Assembly (NCBI GenBank): GCA_026400555.1 | Contig: JAPLOW010000170.1 | Location: 1-64,000 of the forward strand | Reading direction: 5' to 3' | DNA: 64,000 bases | DNA from: Hyphomicrobiales bacterium | GTDB taxonomy: Bacteria > Pseudomonadota > Alphaproteobacteria > Rhizobiales > Beijerinckiaceae | Translations under genes and position numbers: made by a program | Notes under the pieces: generated by a model | Databases searched by the model: none | What the model was told of the DNA's origin: nothing | What the model saw: the letters and a program-made list of their open reading frames with translations, nothing else | Shown: positions 1 through 9,176 of the stretch, one piece after another | How the letters are laid out: the number at the start of each line of letters is the position of its first letter | How positions within the stretch are numbered: position 1 is the first letter of the stretch

Positions 1-123
1 AGCTTGCCGAGGTCGACGCCTTCTTCACCAAGGTCGGTGGTGTAGACGTTGAAACTCTCCGACTTGAGCATCAGCTCAATGCTTTGAGCGGTCGCGCTGT
101 CATCTTCAATTAGCAGAACGCGC
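1..123 (-). CDS. ctrA: Cell-cycle response regulator CtrA, N-terminal part (runs off window start)
   Basis: Reverse complement translates to [42 protein letters not shown], the recognisable CtrA receiver N-terminus; divergent from fliI as in many Rhizobiales. Confidence 0.93.
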
Positions 124-294
124 ATGTCCCATCGTCCTCGTTTTCGTCCTTGTGGAAGCCGCCAACCCGCCCATGCCGCGACCACCCCGAGGATCGCAAA
201 CACCGAATCGCCAACCGTTCGAACACCACGCGACACGCTACGAACACAGTGGTTATCAAAGTGTGAGTCGCGAGCGCAAGCCCTGTTGTGCGGA

Positions 295-313
295 TTGAGT
301 CAAGTTGAATCAA
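295..313. promoter_or_regulatory. Tandem 9-bp palindromes TTGAGTCAA-g-TTGAATCAA, each containing a GANTC site, in the ctrA/fliI intergenic region
   Basis: Read directly: TTGAGTCAAGTTGAATCAA. Confidence 0.5.
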
Positions 314-439
314 ATTGCTTCAACCGATTTGATTTGACCCTTCCACGCAACCAGCCGAGCTGGTGATCTTGGGGCCACGACACGCCGCGCTTTCGCATGG
401 ACACATGGACCTTCGACATGCTCATTGTTAACCAAGCGG

Positions 440-456
440 GTAAACGAATCGTTTAC
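440..456. promoter_or_regulatory. Perfect 17-nt palindrome GTAAACGAATCGTTTAC centred on a GAATC (CcrM-type) site
   Basis: 8+1+8 inverted repeat; GAATC at 446-450; TTAACC CtrA-like half-site just upstream at 428-433. Confidence 0.55.
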
Positions 457-536
457 AGCGGGCTGTTCCTCAGAAAATCTCACAATGTTCTAAAGCGGTT
501 CGCGGTCGAAGCGGTTCCTTTTGACGAAGTCCGGGC

Positions 537-1871
537 ATGAGTGCTGACAAAACACCATTGCTGACCTCGCTGGATGCGGCGCTCGACGGGATCGGACCGG
601 TCAATGTCTATGGGCGCGTGGCTGCTGTGCAGGGGTTGCTCGTGGAGATTGCAGGGCCGGTCGGCGCGATGAGCCTTGGCGGGCGGCTCGACATCGAGAT
701 TGGCTCCGGCCTGACAGTGCCCTGCGAAGTCGTCGGCTTTGACGGAGAACGCGCGCTGGCCATGCCCTTCGGCCCTCTCGAGGGCATTCGGCGCGGCTGC
801 CCCGCGCATGCCCGGCGCTCGCATCCTGGCATCCGCCCGTCACAGGGCTGGCTCGGACGCGTGATCGACGCCTTCGGTCGCCCGATCGACGGCGGCCCGC
901 CGCTGCCCGAGGGCGACCGGCTCTATCCGTTCCGCCCCGATCCGCCGCCCGCCCATGCCCGACGGCGGGTGGGCGCCCCGCTTGATCTTGGCGTCAGGGC
1001 GATGAACGCCTTCCTGACCTGCTGCACCGGTCAGCGCATGGGCATCTTCGCCGGATCTGGCGTGGGCAAATCCGTCCTGCTCTCGATGCTGGCCCGGAAC
1101 GCGGCCTGCGATGTGTCCGTGATCGGCCTGATCGGCGAACGCGGGCGCGAGGTGCAGGAGTTCCTGCAGGATGACCTCGGCGCGGAGGGGCTGGCACGCT
1201 CCGTCGTGATTGTCGCCACCTCCGACGAGCCCGCATTGATGCGCAAGCAGGCCGCCTACATGACCTTTGCCCTGGCAGAATTCTTCCGCGATCAGGATGC
1301 GCAGGTTCTGTGCATGATGGATTCGGTCACGCGCTTCGCCATGGCCCAGCGCGAGATCGGCCTGGCGGCGGGCGAGCCGCCCACCACCAAGGGCTATACG
1401 CCGACCGTGTTCAGCGAGTTGCCGCGCCTGTTGGAACGGGCCGGCCCGGGCACGGGCGCAGGCGCCATCACGGGGCTGTTCACGGTGCTGGTCGACGGCG
1501 ACGACCACAATGAGCCGGTGGCGGATGCCGTGCGCGGCATTCTGGATGGCCACATCGTCATGGAACGGGCCATCGCCGAGCGCGGCCGCTACCCGGCCAT
1601 CAATATCCTCAAATCCGTATCGCGGACGATGCCGAAATCGGCCGATCCTGCCTATTGGCCGACTGTCCGGAAGGCCCGCCAGACCCTCGGCACCTATGCG
1701 GACATGGAGGAACTGATCCGGCTTGGCGCCTACCGTCCCGGCTCCTCGGCGGAGGTCGACGAGGCCATCCGGCTCAATCCGGCGCTGGAGGGCTTCCTCA
1801 CCCAGGGCAAGGATGAAGCGTCGTCTCTGGACGAGAGCTACAGAATGCTCGCCGAAATCATGGAAAACTGA
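537..1871 (+). CDS. fliI: Flagellum-specific ATP synthase FliI
   Basis: Walker [22 protein letters not shown]1-beta-like ATPase, 444 aa. Confidence 0.96.
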   Translation: MSADKTPLLTSLDAALDGIGPVNVYGRVAAVQGLLVEIAGPVGAMSLGGRLDIEIGSGLTVPCEVVGFDGERALAMPFGPLEGIRRGCPAHARRSHPGIRPSQGWLGRVIDAFGRPIDGGPPLPEGDRLYPFRPDPPPAHARRRVGAPLDLGVRAMNAFLTCCTGQRMGIFAGSGVGKSVLLSMLARNAACDVSVIGLIGERGREVQEFLQDDLGAEGLARSVVIVATSDEPALMRKQAAYMTFALAEFFRDQDAQVLCMMDSVTRFAMAQREIGLAAGEPPTTKGYTPTVFSELPRLLERAGPGTGAGAITGLFTVLVDGDDHNEPVADAVRGILDGHIVMERAIAERGRYPAINILKSVSRTMPKSADPAYWPTVRKARQTLGTYADMEELIRLGAYRPGSSAEVDEAIRLNPALEGFLTQGKDEASSLDESYRMLAEIMEN

Positions 1872-2016
1872 CGTCGCTCTTCAAAAAACCGCATATTCGG
1901 TAACGAAAGATCAACCAGCTTCAGTCAGGTTGGGGATGTCTCGCGAAGGTCTTTGATTGTGGCCGCTCAGTCCAAGGACGGGCGGACGGCCAGCGTTTGG
2001 GGAGTAACAGACCATC

Positions 2017-2424
2017 ATGAAGTCGCGAGAGACCCTGATCCGTCTCAAGCGCTTCCAGGTAGACGAGAAGCGTCGCCGGGTTGCGCAGATCGAGATGATG
2101 ATCGCTGATTTCGAGCGCATGGCCAACGAACTTGATCGCGAGATCAAGGCCGAGGAAGCGCGTTCAGGGATCAACGATACAGCACATTTCGCCTATCCGA
2201 CCTATGCCAAGGCCGCCAAGGGCCGCCGTGACAACCTTCAGCAGTCGGCGGACAACCTGCGCGGCCAGCTCGACGAAGCCAAGGCCGCCCTGGCCGAAGC
2301 CTTCGAGGAGATGAAGAAGGTCGAGATCCTCGATGACCGCGAGAAGACCGCCGAGCGCGCCGTGCAAGGCGTGCGCGATCAGGCGGCCATGGACGCCATC
2401 GGCCTTCGCATGACGCGCGGCTGA
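2017..2424 (+). CDS. fliJ: Flagellar export chaperone FliJ
   Basis: 135 aa coiled-coil protein MKSRETLIRLKRFQVDEKRRRVAQIEMMIADFERMANELDREI, directly downstream of fliI. Confidence 0.88.
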   Translation: MKSRETLIRLKRFQVDEKRRRVAQIEMMIADFERMANELDREIKAEEARSGINDTAHFAYPTYAKAAKGRRDNLQQSADNLRGQLDEAKAALAEAFEEMKKVEILDDREKTAERAVQGVRDQAAMDAIGLRMTRG

Positions 2425-2433
2425 CCGCGATCC

Positions 2434-3060
2434 TCAGCTCTCGTAAACCGGAATATGCGGCGCAGCATCGCGCCGCATTTTGCCGTTGAGGCGCGGATCG
2501 TCATCGACCTCAATGGCGCATTTGTAGGGCCGGAATCCGGAGCGCTGATAGAAGGCCAGCGCGCGCGGATCATCGAAATGACAGGTGTGGACCCACACCC
2601 GGCTGATCCCCGGGCGCCAGCCAAGGGTCAGCGCCCGGTTCATCAGCCAGCGGCCGGCACCGCCGCCGACCTCGCTGTCAAACAGGCCGAAAAAGGCGAT
2701 CTCGCAGGCGCCTGCCTCGCGGAAGTCGAGTTCAAGCAGGCCACAATCCACGCCATCGCGTTGCAGCGCATGGACCTCAACGGCCGCATGCCACAGGATC
2801 GCGTCGAGACGCGATCGTTCCAGCACCAGCCGGCTGAACCACATCCAGCGTTCGCCCAGCGTCCGGTAGATTGCAAGGTAACGCTCCGTTTCGCCCTTGC
2901 TCAGCCTGCGAAGCGCCAGCCCGTCGGTGCCCGGCGGGTCCGGCCGAAGCGCAGGCTGCGCCTGCATCTCCAGGAAGGTAACGACTGTGGCCATCTTGCC
3001 CGACGGAACAAAGGTGTAGCCCTCAAGGTTCAGAGTGATGCCCTGCGCGGTCATGGTCAT
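2434..3060 (-). CDS. GNAT family N-acetyltransferase
   Basis: GGGAGRWLMNRALTLGW...ALAFYQRSGFRPY acetyl-CoA binding region; start chosen at internal Met (MTMTAQGITL). Confidence 0.8.
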   Translation of the reverse strand: MTMTAQGITLNLEGYTFVPSGKMATVVTFLEMQAQPALRPDPPGTDGLALRRLSKGETERYLAIYRTLGERWMWFSRLVLERSRLDAILWHAAVEVHALQRDGVDCGLLELDFREAGACEIAFFGLFDSEVGGGAGRWLMNRALTLGWRPGISRVWVHTCHFDDPRALAFYQRSGFRPYKCAIEVDDDPRLNGKMRRDAAPHIPVYES

Positions 3061-3174
3061 TGTCTTCGTTACGAATCCAAGCTCAATTGAATGACATTGC
3101 GCGCGCCTTGCCCTGCGCGGCAACCGCTGCGACTGTGCCACGGGCACGGTCGGAGCCCAACACAGGAGACGACA

Positions 3175-3534
3175 ATGTCCAGGCCCGCAATCATGATGGC
3201 GTCAGCTTTTCTTCTGGCGATGCTCGGACCGGGCGCGGCCCAGCATGCCGGCCACAGCGCGCCTGCCGCGCCATCGGCATCTGCTGCGACAAAAGCCTAT
3301 CAGGCCGTCAACGCCAAAATGCACAAGGACATGAACATCCGTTTCTCCGGCGACGCAGATGTCGATTTCGTCCGTGGCATGATCCCCCATCACATCGCGG
3401 CGGTCGAGATGGCGAAGATCGTCCTGGAACATGGCAAGGATCCGGAGCTGAAGAAGCTCGCGACCGAGATCGTTGCTGCCCAGGACAAGGAGATTGCGTT
3501 CATGCGCGAGTGGCTGAAGAAGCGCGGCAACTGA
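3175..3534 (+). CDS. Secreted DUF305 family protein
   Basis: Signal peptide, then FVRGMIPHHIAAVEMAKIVLEHGKDPELKKLATEIVAAQDKEIAFMREWLKK (DUF305 HHxxA signature). Confidence 0.88.
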   Translation: MSRPAIMMASAFLLAMLGPGAAQHAGHSAPAAPSASAATKAYQAVNAKMHKDMNIRFSGDADVDFVRGMIPHHIAAVEMAKIVLEHGKDPELKKLATEIVAAQDKEIAFMREWLKKRGN

Positions 3535-3537
3535 GGG

Positions 3538-4572
3538 ATGCTCGCACGCCTGAAGGACTACCTCTGGCCGCTGGTGGGCATCGTCGCGGTGATCTGGTCC
3601 GTCCGGCTGCTCTATTTCAAGCTCGAGGCCGAGGCCGCGACCAACCCGCTGGTCAAGGCGGCGCTCGACAAGGGCGATATTCTCTCGAACATCGCGACCA
3701 TTGCGCGGGTCATCGGTGGCAAGGTAGCCGCGATACCGCCCGATGGCTTCGCCCTCGCGACGCTGTCGGCGATCCTCGCCTACCTCGCCCTCGGCTGGTA
3801 CGACAAGCTCGCGCTGATGCACCTGAAGAAGGACAGGGGCATTTCGTTCCCCTATGTCGCCACCACGGCCTTCGTGACCTATGCGATCGCCCACAACATC
3901 GGGGCGAGCGTGCTGTCCGGCGGCGCGGTGCGCTACCGGGCCTATACGGCCAAGGGGCTGACGGGTCCTGAGGTCGCGATTCTGGTCGCCATCTGCACGC
4001 TGACCTTCTTTTACGCCACGGCCCTGATGCTCGGCTTCGCACTGATCGGCGCGCCGCATCTGCTCGAGCCGATGGCGCAACTGTCAAGCTGGTTCGCTGT
4101 CTCGGAAACCACGGCGCGGCTGGCCGGCCTCGCGCTGCTGACCGCCTGCATGTTCTACATGATCGGCGCTCTGCTCGCATTGCCGGCGTTCACCATCAAG
4201 GGCACGGAGGTGGCCTATCCAAAGGCCCGGATCGTGGCGATCCAGACCGTGATCGCCCCGCTCGAGATCATCGGTGCCGCCGGCATCATCTACTTCGCCC
4301 TCCCCGCAGAGAACCACCCCGGCTTCCTCCTCGTCCTCGGGGCGTTCCTGCTGTCGTTTTCCGCCGGCCTCGTCAGCCAGGTGCCGGGCGGCGTGGGCGT
4401 GATGGAGGCCATCTTTCTTGCCCTGATGCCCGATGTGCCGGCCTCCTCGGTGTTCGCGGCCCTGCTGGTCTGGCGGCTGCTCTATCTGATCCTGCCGCTG
4501 GTCGTCGCCATCCCCATCGTACTGCTGTTCGAGCGGGCGCGTTATGCGGCCGGGCACCCCAAACCCGTATGA
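3538..4572 (+). CDS. Multi-pass membrane protein, UPF0104 / MprF flippase-domain-like
   Basis: Many TM segments; NIGASVLSGGAVRYRAYTAKGLTGPEV and SAGLVSQVPGGVGVMEAIFLALMP motifs of the MprF N-terminal/UPF0104 family. Confidence 0.82.
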   Translation: MLARLKDYLWPLVGIVAVIWSVRLLYFKLEAEAATNPLVKAALDKGDILSNIATIARVIGGKVAAIPPDGFALATLSAILAYLALGWYDKLALMHLKKDRGISFPYVATTAFVTYAIAHNIGASVLSGGAVRYRAYTAKGLTGPEVAILVAICTLTFFYATALMLGFALIGAPHLLEPMAQLSSWFAVSETTARLAGLALLTACMFYMIGALLALPAFTIKGTEVAYPKARIVAIQTVIAPLEIIGAAGIIYFALPAENHPGFLLVLGAFLLSFSAGLVSQVPGGVGVMEAIFLALMPDVPASSVFAALLVWRLLYLILPLVVAIPIVLLFERARYAAGHPKPV

Positions 4573-4868
4573 CGCCTGTTGTCCGTCAGGAGATCGCCAT
4601 GGCCTTCGTTTGCGACATTCCCGCCGTGCCCACCACCCAGACGGATGATGACGCCGTCCGCATCACGCGCTGGGATTTCGCGCCCGGCGCCGTCACCGGC
4701 TGGCACAGCCACGGCTGGCCCTATTTCGTGATCATGCTGACGCCGGGCATCCTGCGCGTCCACAACGGAACGGCCCACGACGTGATGAACGGCTCGGACC
4801 ATCCGATCGCGTTTGTCGAGATCGAGGTGAAACGCCCTGACAGGCTGGTGATGCTGCCGGAGGGGTAA
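4569..4868 (+). CDS. Small cupin domain protein
   Basis: WDFAPGAVTGWHSHGWPYFVIMLTPGILRVHNG cupin core; start overlaps upstream stop. Confidence 0.78.
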   Translation: MTPVVRQEIAMAFVCDIPAVPTTQTDDDAVRITRWDFAPGAVTGWHSHGWPYFVIMLTPGILRVHNGTAHDVMNGSDHPIAFVEIEVKRPDRLVMLPEG

Positions 4869-5141
4869 ATGGCGCGCATATGCATGGTCTCGATAATGTC
4901 GTCAGGCGCTTACGGGTAGTTTTGCGAAGAGACTATTCGCACTGACGAAATTGATACCATCTCTCCACCATTCTACCATAAGTCAAAAAGACAATATAAA
5001 GGTCATGAATATGTCATTTTGTACGGCGATATGCGATGGAAGGGGCGAGGATTGACTAAACCAATCTGTTGTACAGAAATCATTGCCATCAGTGGGCCGT
5101 TTCTTCTGCGCCTCTTGCGATAGCCTGCGCTGTGCCTTTCC

Positions 5142-5536
5142 ATGCTGATGGCTTTGACAGCCTGCGCTTCGCCGAATTTCATGACGCGGGTGGTTGAAGG
5201 GTCAGTGACGACGACACTGTGGGACAACGAGCCATGCGAAGCGCGGTTGGACGACATTCGAGGGGTTGACATGCGCATGGAAAACGGCGCGCGATTGAGG
5301 GGAAAAACCAGAACGATGCGCTTCTTTCGGAGCTGCGAAATATTGGTGCGCAATGTTCGGAGGCTGCAAGCCTGACGCGATGCGTCATCAACCGCCAGAT
5401 CGTCAAAGAGGACTGTGGCCGCGGCCAATGCAGCCGCACGTCACGCGAATGGACGTTGACCGTCTCATGGAAGCCTGGACCCAGGCTTTTTGATCCGCGC
5501 ATCCGGCTGGACCTGAAGATTTCACCGCTCGGCTAA
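5142..5536 (+). pseudogene. Cys-rich lipoprotein-like ORF split over two frames (-1); frame 0 from 5142, continuing in frame 2 to TAA at 5534-5536
   Basis: Frame 0: MLMALTACASPNFMTRVVEGSVTTTLWDNEPCEARLDDIRGVDMRMENGARLRGK; frame 2 is open from 5270 to 5533: ...GKNQNDALLSELRNIGAQCSEAASLTRCVINRQIVKEDCGRGQCSRTSREWTLTVSWKPGPRLFDPRIRLDLKISPLG*; slippery heptamer G GGA AAA at 5300-5306. Confidence 0.5.
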
Positions 5537-5711
5537 ACTGCTGCTTTAACAGTCATTTTTGAGTTGCGGTGACATGAAATCAACTGCCTAGATCTCTCGC
5601 CCTGCCTCCCAGCATACGAGAACAGGGTCACTTTTCGTGCGCTGCAAGAAGCGATCCTGTCCCTGAAATGCTGACCGCATGGGACGCCCGATTCATCAGC
5701 GCCACCGCCCC

Positions 5712-7886
5712 TCACACACTCCCCACCGTCTTCAGCCGCGCCCTTGGGTGGATTTCGGCCTGCGCCAGAACAGGGGTTTCGCGCCGGAAGCGTTCGATGA
5801 TCTGGCGCACAAAGGGCCTGGCGTGGCCGGAGCAGACCAGCACGGGCATCTCGCCCATGCGTGCCGCTTCCTCGAAGCGCTCGCGCGTCGTCTTGACGAA
5901 TTCCTGCAGCTTGGACGGCTGCATGGCGAGGTGACGGTTGTCCTGTTCGCCGACGATCGCCTCGCCGAACGCGCCTTCCCAGGCCGGTGACAGGGTAATG
6001 ATCGGCAGCGTGCCGTTGGCCTGCGTGTACTGCGCGCAGATCTGGCGGCCGAGGCGCGAGCGCACATGCTCAACGATGTCGCGCGGGTTCTTCATCGAGC
6101 CCGCCGCTTCCGAAATGCCCTCGATGATGTTGCCAAGGTCGCGGATCGAGACGCGCTCGGCCAGCAGGAGCTGCAGCACACGCTGGATGCCGGTGGTGGA
6201 AATCTGCTGCGGCACGATCTCCTTGACCAGTTCGGCATGCTCCTTGGGCAGTTCGCGCAGCAGCTTCTGGGTTTCGACATGGCTGAGAAGTTCAGGCATG
6301 TTGGCTTTGAGCACCTCGGTCAGGTGCGTCGAGATCACGGTCGCTGCGTCGACGACCGTGTAGCCGCGCAACTGCGCCTCGTCGCGCAACGAGCTGTCGA
6401 TCCATGTGGCGGGCAGGCCGAAGGTCGGCTCCAGCACATGCTGCCCGGGCAGGTCCACCTGTCCGCCCATCGGGTCCATGCACATGAACTGGTTGGCGTA
6501 GACCGTGCCCTGCCCCGCCTCGATCTCCTTGACCTTGACGATGTAGAGCGACGCATCGAGTGCCACATTGTCGACGATCCGCACGCTCGGCATGACGAAG
6601 CCGAACTCGCCGGCCAGCTGGCGGCGCAGCGCCTTGACCTGCTCGGTCAACCTGTCTTCGCCGAGGCTGCCGTCGACCAGCGGCAGAAGCCCATAGCCGA
6701 TCTCGATCTTGAGATCGTCCATCTTGAGCATGTCGGTCATGGTCTCCTCGCGCGAGGCGTCCACGCCGCCTGCCGGGGTCTTGCCTGAGGCGATGTCCTG
6801 CGCGATGCGCTGGGCATCCTTGTCCGTGCCGAGCGCCTTCTGGATCTTGCCGAACTTCCAGGCGAGATAGGCCGATCCGGCGGCCAGCGTCGCGAACGGG
6901 ATGAACGGAATGCCGGGCAGAAGGGCCATCACGCCCATCACGCCGGCGGACATGCCGAGCGCCTTGGGATAGCCCGACATCTGCTTGATCAGCGCCTTGT
7001 CGGCGGCACCGCGCACGCCAGCCTTCGACACCAGCAGGCCGGCCGCGGTCGACACGATCAGCGCCGGAATCTGGCTGACGAGGCCATCGCCGACCGACAG
7101 CATGGTGTAGCTGGTCGCAGCCGCGCCGAACGACATGCCGCGCTGCGCCACCCCGATCAGGATGCCGCCCACGACGTTGATGAAGGTGATGATGATGCCG
7201 GCGATGGCGTCGCCGCGCACGAATTTCGAGGCGCCGTCCATGGCGCCGAAGAAGGCCGCCTCGTCTTCCAGCGCCTTGCGGCGGCGGCGCGCCTCGTCCT
7301 GGTCGATCAGCCCGGCGGAGAGATCGGCATCGATCGCCATCTGCTTGCCCGGCATCGCGTCAAGCGTGAAGCGCGCGGCGACTTCCGCGATGCGCCCCGA
7401 ACCCTTGGTGATGACGATGAAGTTCACCAGTACGAGGATGACGAAGACGATGACACCGATGACGAAGTTGCCGCCCATGATGAAGCCGCCAAAAGCTTCG
7501 ATGACATGGCCCGCAGCCTGCGGCCCCTCATGGCCATGGGTCAGGATCAGCCGGGTCGAGGCGATGTTCAGTCCCAGCCTGAGCATGGTCACGACCAGAA
7601 GTACGGTCGGAAAAGACGAAAACTCGAGCGGCTCCTCGATGAACAGGGCTGTCATCAGCACCAGCACCGACAGGATGATCGAGACCGCCAGCAGCATATC
7701 GAGCAGCAGTGGCGGCAGCGGCATGACGAACACGACAAGGATGCCGATGACGCCGAAAGCCAGCAGCAGGTCCGGACGGCGCGCCAGCGCGCCGATCTCT
7801 CCGAAGCTCGGCAGCGCAAATCCCCCACCGGCCCGCGGGGGCAAGCCTGGCGCCTGCGGGGCCCGGCCCGCCGTCGCATCACTCAT
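5712..7886 (-). CDS. flhA: Flagellar biosynthesis protein FlhA
   Basis: 724 aa; TM domain with LNIASTRLILTHGHEG...AGHVIEAFGGFIMGGNFVIG and FHIPEP-type KGSGRIAEVAARFTLDAMPGKQMAIDADL. Confidence 0.97.
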   Translation of the reverse strand: MSDATAGRAPQAPGLPPRAGGGFALPSFGEIGALARRPDLLLAFGVIGILVVFVMPLPPLLLDMLLAVSIILSVLVLMTALFIEEPLEFSSFPTVLLVVTMLRLGLNIASTRLILTHGHEGPQAAGHVIEAFGGFIMGGNFVIGVIVFVILVLVNFIVITKGSGRIAEVAARFTLDAMPGKQMAIDADLSAGLIDQDEARRRRKALEDEAAFFGAMDGASKFVRGDAIAGIIITFINVVGGILIGVAQRGMSFGAAATSYTMLSVGDGLVSQIPALIVSTAAGLLVSKAGVRGAADKALIKQMSGYPKALGMSAGVMGVMALLPGIPFIPFATLAAGSAYLAWKFGKIQKALGTDKDAQRIAQDIASGKTPAGGVDASREETMTDMLKMDDLKIEIGYGLLPLVDGSLGEDRLTEQVKALRRQLAGEFGFVMPSVRIVDNVALDASLYIVKVKEIEAGQGTVYANQFMCMDPMGGQVDLPGQHVLEPTFGLPATWIDSSLRDEAQLRGYTVVDAATVISTHLTEVLKANMPELLSHVETQKLLRELPKEHAELVKEIVPQQISTTGIQRVLQLLLAERVSIRDLGNIIEGISEAAGSMKNPRDIVEHVRSRLGRQICAQYTQANGTLPIITLSPAWEGAFGEAIVGEQDNRHLAMQPSKLQEFVKTTRERFEEAARMGEMPVLVCSGHARPFVRQIIERFRRETPVLAQAEIHPRARLKTVGSV

Positions 7887-7928
7887 TGTCTGCCCCAGCC
7901 CGAAAGATCACGTTGCTTCGACACCCAC

Positions 7929-7944
7929 TGCCGGCATCGTGCCA
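7929..7944 (-). promoter_or_regulatory. Candidate sigma-54 promoter upstream of flhA: TGGCACG-N4-CGGCA
   Basis: Minus strand TTGGCACGATGCCGGCAG: GG-N10-GC spacing, perfect -24 TGGCACG, weak -12. Confidence 0.35.
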
Positions 7945-7953
7945 ACAGATCGC

Positions 7954-7984
7954 TAGGCAAATCTTGCCGGGAACGTGGTTAACG
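7954..7984 (-). promoter_or_regulatory. 31-nt conserved upstream element (flhA copy), plus-strand TAGGCAAATCTTGCCGGGAACGTGGTTAACG
   Basis: 24/31 identical, ungapped, to 17621-17651 upstream of fliF; contains a TTAACC CtrA-type half-site. Confidence 0.6.
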
Positions 7985-8036
7985 AAGACTGAAGATCGGG
8001 GCTGGCAAGGATGTCACAGCCAGCGGCTTCACCGCC

Positions 8037-9068
8037 TCACCCCTCCATGATGAAGCCGCCATCATAGGCGGCGGCGATCCGCCCGAGCGCAGCCCGGAAG
8101 GCGTCAGTGGCGATCATGGCCTGAAGGGCCTCCTGGAGCGTCTGCCCGACGCCGCTCGCGGGCTCATAGCCGTGCGGCTCGCCGCCGAGCCAGAGATGCG
8201 CGAAGCGGTCGAGCATGGCGCTCGAGGCAGGCGCGTGCAGGTCGTCGGCGCCGACATTCTTGATCAGGAAGCCGAAGATGGTGGCCCTGTCCACAAGGGG
8301 CAGGCCGGCGGGATCGAGCCCCATCAGCGCGCTGGCCAACGCGTGATCCGGATGATCTGCCCGATCTCGCGCGAGCCCGTGGTCATATAGGTGCCGGACG
8401 CTTCCCCAGTCGCGGTAAGCGGCGGGAAAGCGCGTGGCGAGCGCGGCGGCCTCTTCAGCAACGTACCAGCGGTTGAGGCCATCAAAGAATGCGAAGCTGT
8501 AGCCAGCGCCGAGCAGGATCGGCTCCCAACCCTGATGCGACGGCTCCATGGTACCGGGCGCGATGGCCTCGATCAGGACCACGCGCGGCCGGTGGCGCGA
8601 CCAGTCATGGCCCGCCAGCACGGCCTCCTCCGCACCTTCGACATCAATCTTGAGCCAGTCGATGCCTCCGGCCGGTGCGTATTGCCTGCAGAGGGCAGCC
8701 AGCGTCGTCATGGTTCTGGTCTGCGTGTCGTAGGACGTCCCAAACCCGGTGGCACCAAGGGCATGCGCCTCGACGGTCGTTGAAAATCCATGCAGCTTAT
8801 CGACCACATGGAAGGGGGCGCTTCCCGCTTGGCGCCCGACGAGCACGTCGAGTGCGACGTCGCGCGGCCGCACCGGGGCATAAAGCCGGTGCAACTGGGT
8901 CTGCGGTTCGATGACGAGGCCCTGCCAGCCCGCCAGATAGGAGCGGAACGACACATTGTCGGCGACCGGATGACCGCCGCCGACGTCGATGTAGAAACCC
9001 GGGCCATGGTTGGCAAAGACCATGTCGAGGTGCATGTCTTCCATGTTCTGCGCGTAGGACAGGTCCAT
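8037..9068 (-). CDS. FkbM family methyltransferase
   Basis: YIDVGGGHPVADNVSFRSYLAGWQGLVIEPQ...DWLKIDVEGAEEAVLAGHDW; start chosen at MDLSYAQNMED. Confidence 0.88.
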   Translation of the reverse strand: MDLSYAQNMEDMHLDMVFANHGPGFYIDVGGGHPVADNVSFRSYLAGWQGLVIEPQTQLHRLYAPVRPRDVALDVLVGRQAGSAPFHVVDKLHGFSTTVEAHALGATGFGTSYDTQTRTMTTLAALCRQYAPAGGIDWLKIDVEGAEEAVLAGHDWSRHRPRVVLIEAIAPGTMEPSHQGWEPILLGAGYSFAFFDGLNRWYVAEEAAALATRFPAAYRDWGSVRHLYDHGLARDRADHPDHALASALMGLDPAGLPLVDRATIFGFLIKNVGADDLHAPASSAMLDRFAHLWLGGEPHGYEPASGVGQTLQEALQAMIATDAFRAALGRIAAAYDGGFIMEG

Positions 9069-9176
9069 CGATTCAGGATCTTTCGGTTTCACAACTGGAC
9101 TATGTGTTTTCACGTATATGACCTTTCGGCAAGGCGTCATACGCTGCACAGAGGGGACATGGTAACGGAGGATAAA

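Noticed and set aside
295-330. FNR/FixK box in TTGAGTCAAGTTGAATCAAATTGC
   Set aside because: Does not fit TTGAT-N4-ATCAA spacing; GANTC-bearing palindromes are the better description
840-1553. Long antisense ORFs in GC-rich genes (e.g. 840..1553 -, 10625..12232 +, 16121..17509 +, 38.0-39.5 kb +, 61556..63046 +)
   Set aside because: They mirror clearly identified genes on the other strand, have Arg/His/Gly/Ala-rich compositions typical of antisense frames, and show no recognisable motifs
5003-5428. Minus-strand 141-aa ORF 5003..5428
   Set aside because: No motif; overlaps the more convincing plus-strand lipoprotein-like frames
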